Assembly (NCBI GenBank): GCA_963930655.1
Contig: OZ005612.1
Location: 1,803,001 to 1,867,000, forward strand
Direction of reading: 5' to 3'
Origin: Myrica gale
Lineage: Eukaryota > Streptophyta > Magnoliopsida > Fagales > Myricaceae
DNA: 64,000 nucleotides
Part shown: in pieces, positions 1 through 13,600 of the stretch
Layout of the letters: every line of letters starts with the position of its first letter
How positions within the stretch are numbered: position 1 is the stretch's first letter
Notes under the pieces: model-generated
The model's database searches: none
Seen by the model: the letters and a program-made list of their open reading frames with translations, nothing else
Told to the model about the DNA's origin: nothing
Made by a program: the position numbers and the translations under genes

Positions 1-24
1 GGGGCTTGGTATATTGTGGTGTAC

Positions 25-1303
25 ATGTATCGACAGAGGCAGAGTAATACGGCGGTCGCAAACAATGCCACAGGGTCCGGTGACACGACCTACACCAAGA
101 TCTTTGTTGGAGGGTTGGCTTGGGAGACGCAAAGGGATACACTGAAACGTTATTTTGAGCAGTTTGGAGATATCCTAGAGGCTGCTGTGATCGTAGACAA
201 GAACACAGGAAGATCGAAAGGCTACGGCTTTGTAAATTAACCACCTTTTTCTGTAAACTTCTATATATAGCTTGATTTGAAAATATCTATGTTTGCCTTT
301 TACTTTCTGCTTTGATTACGCTTGTTAGGTAACGTTCAAGGATCCGGATTCAGCCAGGAGAGCTTGTCGATACCAGTATCCCGTGATTGATGGAAGAAGA
401 GCTAATTGTAACCTTGCTGCCTTTGGTGCACGAAACAATTATCCAACCACTCCATCAAGAGGTTGCAAATTTTCTGCCTTTTGTCCTCAACTTTTTGTTT
501 CTCGGTGCTTTTTGTCCACAATTTGTGATGTTGCTTATGAACATAACTCTCAAAATTGCAGGAATGGAGAAATTCAGACCATCTTTGCGAACCATGGCAC
601 CTGTTCCTTTTCAAGGCCCCCCTACATACTTCCATCCACACATCCCCCAACACACGTTTCCATATTCACCCTATGGGTAAACAATAGATTTGAAGGCAAT
701 TGTAGTGTTTTTCACAATTCATACGCATCTGTTCTTTTTAGCAGCTAATTGTATTCTAAACGTTTTCCTTTCAAAACTCAGGTGTCCTTATTACCTACAA
801 GACATGAATTTGATGGTATGTTTTTCCAAAAAAAGGTTTCGGTCCTAAAGCTTCATCTATACTAGTGTATGGTAACATTTGTGAATTTATTGGTGTTTTG
901 TGCAGAGCGTTTACAATGCATATGGTGGCCAACATTTACCATCTTATAGTAACGGCTTTATAGCATCCGGGTCTCATGAAGTCTATGATTACTATCCATA
1001 CGCCCAACATGGAGATGGCAGTGCCATTTACAACCCCAAAATCATACAAAATCCTTATTGGTATCAGCAGCAATACCGTCCACTTGGGGGCCTTCAAGTT
1101 ACTACTTCAGCTTCTCCATCAAATACATCCACTGGTTGAGTCTCTAACCCAGTTCTTCTATTGTAAACATGCTCGAATCACTTAATTTTAGAAATCTACT
1201 TGTAACCTCTCTTATCTACACGAATGCAGGAAACCCAGTCACGGTACCAATTGCTGAAGCAGGAGTGCCAAGAACTGGTTCTGAACAGAGTTCATCTGCG
1301 TAA
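25..1303 (+). CDS. RRM RNA-binding protein (ARP1/RBP24-like), 6 exons
   Basis: Likely cytoplasmic or nuclear single-RRM protein that binds RNA; members of this plant family are often ABA- or stress-linked (family knowledge). Exons that join in phase: 25-231, 329-461, 562-676, 782-815, 906-1134 and 1230-1303, giving about 263 residues. The RRM lies at the N-terminus: RNP2 is [12 protein letters not shown]1 is SKGYGFVTF and is cut by intron 1 right after GYGF, and the domain ends near [10 protein letters not shown]. The rest is a Tyr/Pro/Gly-rich low-complexity tail (for example [10 protein letters not shown]) ending in EQSSSA and TAA. The ATG at 25 gives MYRQRQSN, but the frame stays open to the window edge, so a start further upstream is possible. 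No breaks seen. The exact paralogue cannot be named. Confidence 0.85.
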
Positions 1304-2498
1304 TTTTTCATGAGCAATATTCCATACATCACAACAGTATAAGAGTCGACAGAAACAGCAGGAAAGATTAAATAGAGACAGATTACAGATACCAGATAAA
1401 AGAAAGGAACAGGTGGTACGGTGGTGTGCTGGGAGAAGTAACCAAACCATAGAAGACACTTTGTAGTTCATCGAGGGGGACATGTGATTTGGAACTAAGA
1501 GACTGCTCCACTAATCAAACTAGGAACCAAATTCATTCTCCTGTCATTCTTCATGTTGCATTTATATCAAAGTCTTCTTCTAGTTTCTTATTCTCCATGT
1601 AGATTTCAATGGATTAATATAGTTTTATATAAACTGATTTTGATACAGACTTTCCAACCCATGCCCTCCAATTATATAGTGGTTCAGGAGATTGCGTCTA
1701 TATCTCTGGACCGCAGTGCCAGCATTAATTTGTCGCTGCAATGCCAAAGCTCACACTAGTTGTACTTTTAGCTCTTCATATTCGTTGCTAGAGGTTGAAG
1801 GGTTTTGTCCTCATGGGTTGTTACTGGATGTAAGTACATTGAAGGCCAAAAAAATGGGTGGCTTCGTGCCTGTTATTCAAGAGAGTACTCCTCATGTAAA
1901 GTTCCTTTCTAGTCACTTTCCTTTGACCACTATTCCGCATCATCCAACTTTGGGAACTTTCCATTTGGATTTGCTGTGTTTGTCTCCATCCCAATGAGCT
2001 CCAACAGAGAGGATCGAGAGTGTATAGGCCTTTAGTGATCAAACTAAGTTCATGCGACCCATACATGATGTATCTTTAGTGACTGGGAAAAGCAATGTGG
2101 GTGCTAAACGCTTCCTCCGTATTCTCACGGGAAGACAAACGTTGATTGTAAAAATTTTGGGTGGTAAAAATTGAGGTGTTGGAGTTGGTGAAAGAGTAAA
2201 GAGAGATGATTTAAATGAATTCTTTCTATTTATTTGGAGTGAAAAGTAATGATTTAATGAGAATAAATAATTTTGTATAATTATTTTATTGGGGTCAAAA
2301 TTTTGAAGCCCCAAAATTTTGGCTTCCAAAAGTCTTCTTATCTCTTTCGAAATTAAGCAAATCAAAACTTTTCCCTTGACTATGTATGGCCACTTAACTC
2401 CTTGCTTTATGCGCATTGAGGGCTTCTTTTAGAAAACCCCCTTTTTTTTTCTTCCCTAATCAGCTTGCTTAGGATGAATATTTTGTGCAAACATTCTT
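1304..2498. other. 3' flank of the RRM gene, no further gene seen
   Basis: The first few hundred bases are probably 3' UTR. No open frame here has recognisable protein features. Around 2130-2340 there is a diverged AT-rich stretch with mirrored AAAATTTTGGGG motifs and the phrase GTGAAAAGTAATGATTT, which resembles the MITE family that recurs at 15, 21, 22, 44, 62 and 63.8 kb. It is probably an old copy. Confidence 0.4.
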
Positions 2499-2900
2499 TT
2501 TTTTTTTTGGTAAGTGAAAACAGCTCACTCTCATTAAATCAAGGTTTGAAAACCTCTTGTACATGCTTTAAGGGGCAACTCAGACTCTCCGTAAAAGCAA
2601 CGGGCCAACGAGCAAAGGGACCTAATGGCCTTACACAGTCAAGCCCAAACGGACGGAAAGACCCAGTGGAAAACCCACAAAAAGCAACAAACCGATAAGA
2701 CCAGCAGAAAATGAAAGTCGACAGCAAAATCAACAATTGGAAGAGAGGAACCGACGAAAAGACAAAATGGGCTAGTGCGTGAGAACCGCGCGTGTGGACC
2801 CCATGCGCCACTCCTGTTGGTAGTCGTAAAAGACTGAGAAGAGCACTTGACATCCAAATGTCAGTCACCTGGAGCGTGCTTATCAGAGAGGAGCGCCTGG
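2499..2900 (-). mobile_element. 3' end of a non-LTR retroposon (LINE/SINE-like), antisense
   Basis: A run of T at about 2499-2510 is followed by GGTAAGTGAAAACAGCTC. Read on the minus strand this is a unique segment ending in a poly(A) tail, the hallmark of target-primed retroposition. The segment has a different composition from its AT-rich surroundings (GC-richer, many CCA/GGA words). A minus-strand frame of 109 codons runs through it but matches no family I know. The upstream boundary near 2900 and any target duplication are not clear. Confidence 0.45.
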
Positions 2901-4153
2901 TCCTCCTAGATTGAACTACCTATATCTTCTACACGGTCTCTACCAATGAAATGTTTCGTGGTTGGTCAAAGAACTTCCCCCGGCTGACAATAGCGATCAT
3001 TTCAAACCTAGCTCCCTTTGTTTTCCTTTTGGACCAACCAAAAATTCTCCACGAAATACTGGAGAGAAAAAGAGAACGAAAAGAAGAATTTGCACCAGAA
3101 AGGCAGAAAGGGAACAATCTTTTTTGTTTTCTTTCTACTTCCCGTGCATAAAACTCTCTTTCCTCGATTTTATTTTCTGTCATTTGAAAGAAATCAATGG
3201 GAACAACTTCATCCAGATATTATAAGGAAAATACGTCATCTGAATCCTAATTAACTAGCCCAAATTCGCCTAATCTTGACCGCAAAACCCACTACAGCCT
3301 ATTGTAACAAAGGCGGAGAATTGACCTCTTCCAAGATGACCACGCCAATTCTGACTAGTATTTTCACACCGCGCAAAGGGCAAGATATCTAACTTGAGAT
3401 ATCGGTTGCTAATTGGTCGGCATTCCAACAGGTCAAACACATTCGAGACTGGATAATGCATTAAACAAAACAATACAATCCACATCAAGATGCACTGTCG
3501 ATGAATAAGGCTTCTTACAGACAACTTTAAAAACTACAGGAAGTCACAAAAGAAAGAACCAAAGACCGGTCAAAGGCACTTTGATAAATGGGAAATTAAA
3601 CCTGGTGGTAGCTGGGAGCAGAAGTGAAAAAAGCCAACATAGCAGCAGGGTGATAACTTTGCAATTCAATGAATGACTGGGTGATGGGAGTGATGGAATG
3701 GTGGTGATATGGTTAGGGTGGTAGTTATGCTTGTGAAAGGGAGCAATTTACAGGTGAAATAGAGGATCGGTTAGCAAGTATTACCCAACTAAACATTCAC
3801 ATTACCAACAATACAAAAGCACCATAAGAGGTAACGAATACCGGAGAAAAAAGAAGTTTCCAGAGAATTTCAAGTCATTAGCAACGACCAATTACTCAGG
3901 ACCATCCTTACAGAATTCATCACATTTTCCAGCATGATTAAACCATTGAGAGACTCGTAATCCCATCCAACTCTACAAAGCTAAACAAAGAACCCATACT
4001 CCCTCAGGTAACAAAGATCCCCAACTGCAATGCAAGGAACAAAAAAGGTTGGATATAAGTGCCACAAGTGCCTTGAGATATTTTCTGTAACTATGTATAT
4101 ATGTAAATATAAACTATCAGCAGTAAATCAGTCCAAGAAACATGAAAGGTGAT
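2901..4153. other. Intergenic / 3' UTR of the CID gene
   Basis: The part next to 4154 should hold the 3' UTR of the minus-strand CID gene. Short frames on both strands (for example 2951-3254) overlap each other and show no domain. I see no gene or clear repeat. Confidence 0.4.
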
Positions 4154-7100
4154 TCAGTGCAGCTGAGGACGAGGAGCACGGGGCCGAACAGGCGTCTTTG
4201 ACGGGCTTACCCTGCATACGGATGACACAAGGATAAATACAGAAATCTAGAAAGAAGAAACTGAAATAGAAAAGGACAAAGACCGTAATTGCAAAAAAAA
4301 AGTCTGCTACACCACCTTATCGGCAATGATCCCAAAACCACACCACTACAGTTGAGCGCTGCAATTGCACTTTCAGCCTGCAAGAGTTCCCCACACAAGA
4401 CAATCATTTGCATAGAAGAGATATCACCTATACACTCTCCAATTCACACCAGCAAAATTTCATCAAGTAAAATGAAAGGTAAAATCTTGAGGTTTTGCAG
4501 ACAAAAAGCATGCCCAGTTAAATTCTTTCATAAAAACAAATTTAGCAAGGAAACTGAAAGCAAGGACCCAAGCAAAACTTAAGAATATCATATCATAAAG
4601 AGGACAGCGACTGTTCCTGGCAAAATGATGGTAGCATGGTCCAAGAAACTTTTTGCATCACATTCCCATACAACAACATCCTTCGAAAGGATATGAGCAA
4701 TATACTTATGCAGCCCAAAATAGAAGTCACAATGTATCAAATACATTATGGTTCATTTTTATTACATTATCGACAAAAGATAACGCCCCATGGCATTGTA
4801 ATAAGGGAAGGAGAATCAAGAACGATGGAACAAAATGCATTAGGAAACTATGGATTTGTCAATACAATTCTAATTCGTATCCATTCCTCCAAGGAGTTAC
4901 TTCATTCATAAGCCAAGTTAAAGATGGAACAAAATGCATTAGGAAACTATGGACAATAACTAGTGCAGCGCCCCTTTATTTGGTACTTCAATTTCAGCAG
5001 AAGTAATCACAAGCTTTGCAGAGTCAACATATTTCGAAAATCTAACACCAGATTCCCATGCAGGCACTTTCTGACAACCAAGTTAATTAGAAACACAGAT
5101 TTTCGACTACTGTCACAACATACAAAGCCATTCTTTAAAATTTTAGGAGCATATATATCCAATCACCAAAACAGATAATCATAGCCTTATATCCTTCCGA
5201 CTGTTAAGAAGCTCAACTATGCAATAAAATACATAGAACTTGGTTAGTCCAAGTCAAATCTCTGGAGTAATCATACATATGCAACGTACATTTACTACCG
5301 CAAGATATGCATAAAATATGAAAATTTGACCCTATGATAGCCAAGAGTACCCCTATTCATCATTTTAGTAAGCAAAGGATGAAAAGTATGATGATGTGAT
5401 TGAGGAGAGTATAAAGTGCAAGAAGATCCACAGGTTATAAGCAGACCAAAAATTTTTTTCATCTTTTCTAACAGTTCAAAGTTACAAGTCTATATCATGA
5501 AAGATATTATGAGAAAACAAAAAAAAAAAGCCACTCCTATTCTAAAACAGAAATTGCTAGGCAATCAAGGAAAGAGTATCAACAGGTTGCAGCGTCTACT
5601 GTAGGAAAGATATTATGAGAAAACAAGGACTTGCTCATTTTTTACAATACATTGGTAGGCAATAGAATGTCACTCATCTTTTATGGTAAGCTGGGAAATC
5701 ACGAAGCATATGGCAGAGATGATGGTGATGAACTTAGAGCAAAGCAAATGAATAGTGTAGGAAGCCAGAGGTGGCACCGAACAAGGACAAATGGTATAAC
5801 ATAAAAGTATCTAGCAATGTTGGAAAGACCAGTGATTGCAGCAAAAACGGCATTTTAGCTCAAAGTAAAGAGCAAAAGATGCATGGTGCTGTTTGCATCC
5901 TCCAGCCAACTAACACATAGCCTACCAAAGAGGTCCCAGCGCCCATCTCCTATTCCAGCGCCAAATGTTGATTCCACACAAGGTGGATGCCTAAGAGCCA
6001 GATATCACTACAGCTGCTAAGACCTCCAAAACATCATTCCAGAATAAACAACTAATCACATAATATCCCTAGTTATCTCTTTTGTGTGATTAAGGAATCG
6101 TAACCGATTCCTAATGATCAGCTGAGAAATTTCCTAACGATCATAGCTCTTCTCGGCTGACAGGGACCAGGGGGCATTGTTTAATCATGGAATCATGGTG
6201 CTTAACAAAAAGGGTAAGTTGCCACAATCCAGTTGCCAGCTAATGACTTTAGAGTCCTCCATTGCCGAAGAAAGGACTCCCTTTGGCAGGTGCAATCTTG
6301 AGCCATCTTAAAGGGAAGAGGTATTTTCAAAATAGCCAAGAAGGAAAGAGCTTTCTCAGTAGCCATGATGCAGAAATTCCGAGGTCAAAGACTCACAGAT
6401 TAACAACTCCACAGGCCGGGAGAACTATGCCAATAAAGAAACACCTCATTTTCTCACAACCATGGTATTCCAAACTTGTCAAAAATGTACATAATCGCTC
6501 AAGTGGTACCATACTTGTAACTGTATGGTCAAGACTTGAATTATGAGGTGAAAGAACCAGTCCTTTATCTTACCCCCTACTTTCCAACAGAACCAAATTT
6601 GGTCCCCCAAGATCCACTTGCAACTCCATTTCACATCTTAGAATGGAAAAGTAATGTTCTCCTAATAACTCCAATTACCTAAATTGCTTACTGCAGACAG
6701 TCACTATAAGTGAAACGCATGCACCCTTCTAGTTCAATCGAGAATGAGCTGGGTATCTTCGTAGGACGAATTATTATACAATGCTGTTGTAATACTCTTT
6801 GGGTTCAGATCACCAAAGTGGCGGGAACCATGCTTACATATAGTGAGCCTCCTTCCATCAAGAAGTAAGCTTTATGGAACTAATTACTTCTAAAAGTGAG
6901 CGCACTCGTCGAGTAACACTGACAATATCATAATATAAATCAGGTAAAGAAATGTTTGAAAAAATTCTTTGGAGGCAATAAAAAAAGTCCTATTTTGGTA
7001 GGGTAATGGTAGCCCGATTCAATTCTGGGATGATTTTTTAGGTCTACAGTTGGAAATATATCAAACCCCATCATTGCCACAATTGGGCAAAGTGTGCATC

Positions 7101-9591
7101 TTTATGACAGGAAAAAGAACCGAGACCACGGTATATCTAAATGACTGTGTTAAGTTTTCACTATTCCATCAACAGAGAAAAGCGTAAACTGAGATTTCTC
7201 TTTATTTCCCTTTATAAGAGAAAATACTTCCCGTTCATGAAACTGCTGCTTAGGTTGCCATACTAGAACTTAGGCATGCTTGATAACGACTCATCATGTA
7301 TCTAAGGACTGAAACAAAAGACCCAAAAATGTGAGCACCCAAACAAAGAGATGCAAGTTGAATATAATTGAAAGTGCTCAAGTGCTTAACTAAAGACCCG
7401 AAACAAAAAGAAAAGGGATTGCAAAAGAGAAGAAATGAACCAAAATGTCAAGCTAGAACTGCTAAAACAACTTCAAAGATTATGAAACAGTAATGTATCT
7501 ATCAGACCTCAAATAGCTAGGACGCACAAGTAGTAAAATAGTCAACATAAAAACATCAAGAGCTTGGAGGTAATACCACTGTGAACTCAACAAAAGCTAT
7601 ACGAGTTGAATGATGGTAGTCTCCAAGTAGCCTCAAGCGTTGAACCTATGAAAATAACATCCAATAAGCCATAGATAAGAATTTAAGCGAAAAAACGCTC
7701 TTTTCACAAGGAACGCTACAAACCTCTCCACAAAGTGACTCAAAGAAGAATTTGACATCTGCTTGGGTAAGCTGAACCAAATGAAGAAAGAATTAGGGAA
7801 CAACTGAACCATGGGTTTGAGGCCATAATAATCGGCCCATTATGGCCCTTAGTCACATTACAATTATCTCAGACATTTCCAAAATTACCTTCTTGTCAAT
7901 ATTTGTACAATAGATAGTCCTTGAACACATCTCACGTTCATCTTCAGACTATCAATCATTAAAACATAAAAGAAGCCACCAAAAAAGAAAATAAATACAG
8001 AATTAGCACAAGTTGATGTTTTGTTTTTCAAAACCACAATGCAGAAGAAATACATTCCTTATTCAAATGAACAAACAAACAATATTATATGTAGTCCTCA
8101 CCCTTGGCAAAAATGTTGGATTGACTGGGGAAATTGCTGTTTTGGAAGGCAGCACTCTTACTGGATAGTACCCAAGCATAGTCCCCGACAGATTCAAGGC
8201 AGCCCTTGCACCGTCTGCAAGTATACTACTATTAATCAATATAATTCGAGTGTAGCATAAATATCAATGAAGCGTGTACCTTAAATGATAATACCTTCAT
8301 CAGTAAACTCGATAAAGGCAAAACGGAGGATGGAGTTAGGATCGCCACAAACACGACAATCAACAACCTTTGGCCCAAAAATACAGAAGACCGTGATCAG
8401 CACAATTCATTAGTATGAACTGTGATTGATACATGTGAGAAAAGTGGAAGTACCATTACCTGTCCGCAATTAAGAAAGAGAGCTGCAAGCTGCTCTTCAG
8501 TAACCTGCGTGAACAATACAGAGAATCAATCTCCAACAATGAAAAAGGCAGAACATAAGTACCGTAACTTAATGATATAGTTGAGCCAATCCAGACAGCC
8601 AGATATAACTCTTCACCTGTTGATCAATGTCAGACACATAGACAGTTCTCCTAATCATAGCCTCTCTCTGTGCCGGAGTCATTCTACCGTTCACCCTACG
8701 CTTCCCCTGACTATAGCCATTCATCCTCTACAGAGTATCAAGAAAACAAAACAAAAAGCTAAAAACAGAGCACCTTTTTACTACTTGGATCCTGAGAGAA
8801 TGTGCAAAAGAAAAGGCATGGAAGTTTTAACACCTTTATACTATAAAACACCTAGAGGAAATTCAACTGTGACATATTTGAGTCCCGTATTTTTCATCTT
8901 CAGAAACCAAAGCAAATGAAAAACACAAACTCAGATTAGCTTCTTTTTCTTTTGGTAGAAAAACACTCAAAACGTTGTTATCACTACTTGTCCTCCATTC
9001 TCTAAGCAACCAAACAGCAGAAAACGACAGTGAACAAGGACATACCCTTCGACCATTCAATCCGTTGGCATTAGCATTGCCAAAATTAGTTTGCACTACA
9101 AAATTGTTAGTAAACCCAAACCCACCGGCACCCCCATCAAAGTAACCATGATTGTTGGCAAGGGAAGGAGGCACAAATTCTTCAGCCATGGGATTCAACT
9201 TGGACAACAATTCCTCCAAATCCCTCATATCCCTCTTGAAACTCTCACCCCCATCCTCTCCATTCCTCGCCACCGCCCCGTTAGCCCTCTGATTATTACT
9301 TCCATACCCACCACCAGACTTCACCACCCCCATCTGCTGGCTCTTGACCCCATTGGAGTCAAACCCATTTGCCATCGGACTCATCTGAGCCTTGTAATTG
9401 CCTGTCGCCACTGAGAAAGTCGTTGCCGCCGTCCCCGCCACTGGCCTTTCCTTCTGATCATTCTTGTTCTCCATGGAATCATTTCTGGGTCTTGAATTTT
9501 CAAGATCATTCTGTGCATTCGACTCAGACGATGATACCACCGTAGTAGTAGTATTCTCAAAATTTTGACTTCCATTCTCAGCAACTGCCAT
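4154..9591 (-). CDS. CID-type PABP-interacting protein (PAM2 + two RRMs), 10 exons
   Basis: Cytoplasmic RNA-binding protein of the plant CTC-interacting-domain family (CID8-13 group), which docks on the C-terminal MLLE domain of poly(A)-binding protein. Exons on the minus strand: 9591-9046, 8727-8617, 8504-8460, 8367-8295, 8214-8102, 7948-7889, 7771-7724, 7645-7577, 4377-4316 and 4211-4154; all phases agree, giving about 394 residues. ATG at 9591 gives MAVAENGS, the usual family start. In exon 1 the PAM2 motif is SKLNPMAEEFVPPS, followed by a Gly/Asn-rich stretch. A basic patch (GKRRVNGR) precedes RRM1 (TVYVSDID, then LRFAFIEF); RRM2 starts at TIYCTNID with RNP1 TRIAFVEF. The end is TPVRPRAPRPQLH. 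Intron 8 is about 3.2 kb and splits RRM2. No lesion seen. I cannot decide between CID8 to CID13. Confidence 0.92.
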
Positions 9592-10060
9592 GATCACAGA
9601 GACCCTTTGTACCAAAAAATTGTTCTTCCAATCTTTCTCAGATTTCTCTGTAATAATTTTGCGAACGACTGATCAGAGTCCATGATTTTGGAGATAAATA
9701 AAGATTTAGAGTTCGCAATTTTTTCAAGTAAGACCCAGAAGAATAAAGCTCATGAAGAAACACGTACCTGGCTTATCTAAGCATTTCCATTGAAACAGGA
9801 CCAAACCCACCTCAAGATCGTTTAAGCAAGAGATTATAAACCGAGAACCCAAAAACAAGAACCAAAAATATAATACTCAGCGGAATGATAAGAAAGTGAT
9901 TGAAATGAAACAGAGCACAACTTTTTTTCTTTTTTCCTTTAAATAATTATATATGACCAGTATTGTGTTTACTGAGGATGTTTTTAGAGAGAAAGAGAGA
10001 TGAAATGGGTGTTTTATTCTTCGGATCGTCGGTCTAAGCTGCAGTGCCTTTTTTGAACTT
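9592..10060 (-). promoter_or_regulatory. 5' UTR and promoter-proximal region of the CID gene
   Basis: The minus strand upstream of the ATG at 9591 contains a good donor (CAG/GTACGTG, exon edge 9768), so the 5' UTR probably has an intron ending shortly before the start codon; the acceptor is not certain. Further upstream the sequence becomes AT-rich. A TATA box could not be assigned with confidence. Confidence 0.4.
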
Positions 10061-11389
10061 TTCTTTCACAAGAACCCAAAATGCTGATGCACATAGCTGA
10101 AGAAGACCCAAAAAATCCAACTTATTCTGTAATTCCGGAATAGCCCATATACGCGTCCACCATGTCATACATGACATAATGCATACATGGATGATAGTGA
10201 TGACCCATGCGCAGCTAAATCCGTTTTCCTTTTGTTAAACATATATTTAAAGATTATTCAGCATCATAGAATATGATCTCAGAGGCCAGGGGCATATTCC
10301 CTTCTTCAGTCCACACTAAGGTAATGGGGAAGTTGTTCATGGAAGAATCTCAAATAATAATGGGGGTAAATCATTTCTCAATTAAATAAAATCAGAATCC
10401 TTTCTCTTGGAAATTGAGGTCCTATTTTATTAGTTTGTCATCACCCCCAAATAACTCTCAACATATCAATACTTTTTTTCTTTTAATATTAATTATTATC
10501 TCCAGTTGTGTTTTGTGACGTGGCATTATTCTTTGAAAGGTCAATTTAAATACAAAAGTGCCAAAGGAATTATTGTGCATAGTACAAATATATATTAGCT
10601 TCGACAATAATTTAGTGCAAATGCTCACAACTTTCCAATACTAAATATAATAAAGGTGTGTATTTTTTTTAATTTGTGTTCGCACTAATTTATAATTTTT
10701 CGGAGAGAAAATGTGTGCTTTAGTAAATGAAATTACATTTTGACATAATTTTAAATAAGCTGCTGCTGGAAGTTTCAATATCATGGATGTTGAAAAGTGT
10801 TATTCTAGCGTTATAAAAGATTATTATTTAAGTAAAGTCTTTGCCAATTGAGTTTGTTGTTGTTGAATGAAGGATTCAAAACTACAATTAGGCTCCATTT
10901 CTTTTAAAATTATTTATAATGTTGAGCAATTTTAAGTTAATTTTGTTCCAGTAAAGTAAAGTAATTTTCAATATTTGGTTGCTACATCAAAACATGTTAA
11001 TTTATTGAAAATCACTTTTAAATATTTGATACATCTCATACGATCAGTAAACTTAATTTTTAATATCTTTTTGAAATAAATTAAAAATAACATATATAAC
11101 AATAGAATAAGATATTTTTAGTAAAATAAAAAAATAAAAAAATGTCTTCGAAAAATTAAATTATAGATAAAATAATATGTTTTTTGGATTGATTTTTTTT
11201 AAAGATTAAAGTATTCCACAAAGTTAGAGAAGACTTGGATAGAGAGATAATGTTAAATTTTAGTGACAATTACTAGTATTTAAAGATTTTTGAAATAATA
11301 TCACAATTTTTGGAAGGGAAGTTACTTTTCGGAAATATAGCTTGAAATTTTAATGTGAACCCAATCTCAATTCGAATGACCACACCAAA
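10061..11389. other. AT-rich intergenic DNA
   Basis: No gene, RNA gene or clear repeat boundary recognised. Base composition is strongly AT and all frames are short. Confidence 0.5.
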
Positions 11390-11570
11390 GGGGGCGTTTG
11401 TTTGTGGAAATTTCAAGGAATATTTTCGAAATTTTGGGAATCTTTACTTTATTGAGATTTATTGGGGTTTGTGAAAAGTAGAGTGTATGTGTGTAAAAGT
11501 TAAAAATTTTGGAGTGTGTTTGTTTTGTTGGAAATTTCGAACCCCAAAATTTTGGGAAAACAAACACCCC
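11390..11570. mobile_element. MITE, PIF/Harbinger-like (family C, copy 1)
   Basis: A 181-bp element with ends GGGGGCGTTTGTTTG and CAAACACCCC in inverted orientation. The interior is nearly identical to the copy at 21529-21710 (shared words TTTATTGAGATTTATTGGGG and TTGGAAATTTCGAACCCC). It has no coding capacity. No clean target duplication is visible at this copy, so family assignment rests on the second copy. Confidence 0.8.
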
Positions 11571-11576
11571 TTTGAG

Positions 11577-12484
11577 TCTCTAAATTAAGGGTGGGCAAAT
11601 TATCCTGTTTCCAGCGGAATTTTCGATTCCGGTACCGGTGTTCCGGCCAATACCTGAACCGGATCTCATTTTAGGGAAATTTCAAAATATTTTTTTAATA
11701 TATTTTTATTTGGGTTTCTTAGTATTTGGATAGTTTGACTTTTTATTTGGTTGGTTGCCTTAGTATTTCTCTCCTAAGTAATTTTTTTTGTTAATTGATT
11801 ACTTGATTTTCTTAATATTCTCTTATAAATGTCTTATTTTGTTTTTGTTTTTATTTTTTGTCTTTTTTAGAGTTTGAGCATTGGAGAAGTTTAGAATGTT
11901 TGATGAATTAGGAAGCTTGGGATTTTGATTCTTGAATTTGGAATTTTGGATGTCCTTTAATCTTTATCTTTTACTTGTTTTTTAAAATTTCAAAGAACTA
12001 ATTTTAATTTAGAGTTCACCTTTTTGAGTTTGGATTATTTGTTTGCTTGTTTAGAGTTCATCTTTTTCTTGTTTACTTATTTGTATAGTTAATTGTTTGT
12101 TTAGTTTTTCTTTTGTAGTTTGAAGAAAGTCTTGTTTATTTACTTATTTGTATTGTTTATTTGTTTATGGTTAATTTTTTGTTAATTATTTGGTAATTGG
12201 ATTATTGGCATTTGAATTGGATGGTAGTATTTTATATGGTAGTTGGGTCTTTTTATTTTGGACTTGGACTACAGGTAAAAGATGTAAGTGTTTTGCATAA
12301 TTGGTTATGACCCCATACAAAATCTGACCCTTATAGGCCAAAATAAGGAACCGAAATTTTCGGTTCCGTTTCCGGCAATTCCGAAATGGAACCAAAATAA
12401 AAATCACATTTCCATTGGGAATCGGAACGAAAACCAGAATAGGCAATTTTGGTTTCGTTCCATCTAGTATCCACTCTTACTCCA
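11577..12484. mobile_element. Non-autonomous hAT-like repeat (tentative)
   Basis: The left edge reads TAAGGGTGGGCAAATTAT and the right edge, reverse-complemented, reads TAAGAGTGGATA. Next to both edges are CCGGTTCC-type words in inverted order (GATTCCGGTACCGG on the left, GGTTCCGTTTCCGG on the right). The middle is AT-rich and non-coding. The layout resembles plant hAT-type repeats with GGGTGGGCA ends, but no transposase is present and the duplication is unclear. Confidence 0.4.
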
Positions 12485-13037
12485 AACATTGAAAGTGAGG
12501 AAAATACTTTCTATAAATGAGATTACAACATAACAAATACCGTCGTAGTTAATATATATAGTTGTTAGCATGATATGTTTTATTTTTATTCTTCATTAGG
12601 ATAAATACAATAATTCATTATTTTGGCCAGTGAAATGAAGATCGATAAAAATATGACTTTTCATTTAAATTGATGATAATTTAAAAAAGATGATGTAAAG
12701 TGTCTAAAATTCATATAATTGATAGTACAATTTGATAAAAAAAATAATATATTGGGATATAAAGTATAAGACTGATATAAAGTGTATTTATCTTTTTGTT
12801 ACTAGGTTAAAAGGTTAAATAGCATTTATTATGTTGACCAAAAAATTCACGGTGATCCATTTATTACACCTCACGAAAATTTTATTTGAAAATTTTTCCA
12901 TAATTAAAAAAAAGGCAATTAATTTAGAGCAAAATTATTCAGGCTCCAAAACTTATCCGGATAATAGAGATTACTGTTAAAAAGATTAGGACACTAGTTC
13001 GGATTTTTTACCAAGGAATTTCTAACTTTAGTCAGTA
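12485..13037. other. AT-rich intergenic DNA
   Basis: No gene or defined element recognised between the hAT-like repeat and the next MITE. Confidence 0.5.
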
Positions 13038-13600
13038 AGAGCATTTTTAGCCGCCTCTTTAAATTTGACTCTTTACTTTAACCAAAAAATATACTTCTCT
13101 ATTTTAACTATCAACTTTTAAAAAATATTCTCAGCAGCTTTTCTATTTTAACCATCTATTTTTACTATTCTATTTAAATATTATTTTTTAAATATTTCTT
13201 TATTGTTTCTCTAACATGTATATTTTTGAATATTCATTTTATCGTAACAATCATATTTTTGAATATTTTTCTTATTTTAAAAGATCATTTTTTAATTTTT
13301 TTATTTGACTAACCGTTGAAATTTTTAAAATTTTAAGATGGTGAAATGAACAATATTTTTTAAAAAATAAAAAATAAAAAAGAAACAAAAGAAAAAGAAA
13401 AAAAGAAGATACATATTAATATTTTAAGATAGTGAGGTGAATAGTGGCTCTCTAAAAATAGAGAGTCATTGTTTACTTCTTTAAATTTTTTGTTGAAATT
13501 TGTTAAAATAGAGAGGAGGTTGAGGAGTTTTTTTTGACTTTTTGGTTAAATTTCTATTCTAACCAAAATATTAAAATAGAGAGCTGGTTAGGAATGCTCT
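13038..13600. mobile_element. MITE with AGAGCATT inverted ends
   Basis: Begins AGAGCATTTTTAGCCGCCTC and ends GGTTAGGAATGCTCT, which is the inverted counterpart (AGAGCATTCCTAACC). Subterminal words also mirror each other: TTTAACCAAAAAATA near the left end and TTTTTGGTTAAATTT near the right end. About 560 bp, AT-rich, non-coding. A superfamily cannot be fixed without a clear target duplication. Confidence 0.7.

Noticed and set aside
9046-9615. Start of the CID protein at 9615 (adding MVQRVSVI)
   Set aside because: That start is not an ATG; the in-frame ATG at 9591 gives the family-typical MAVAEN.
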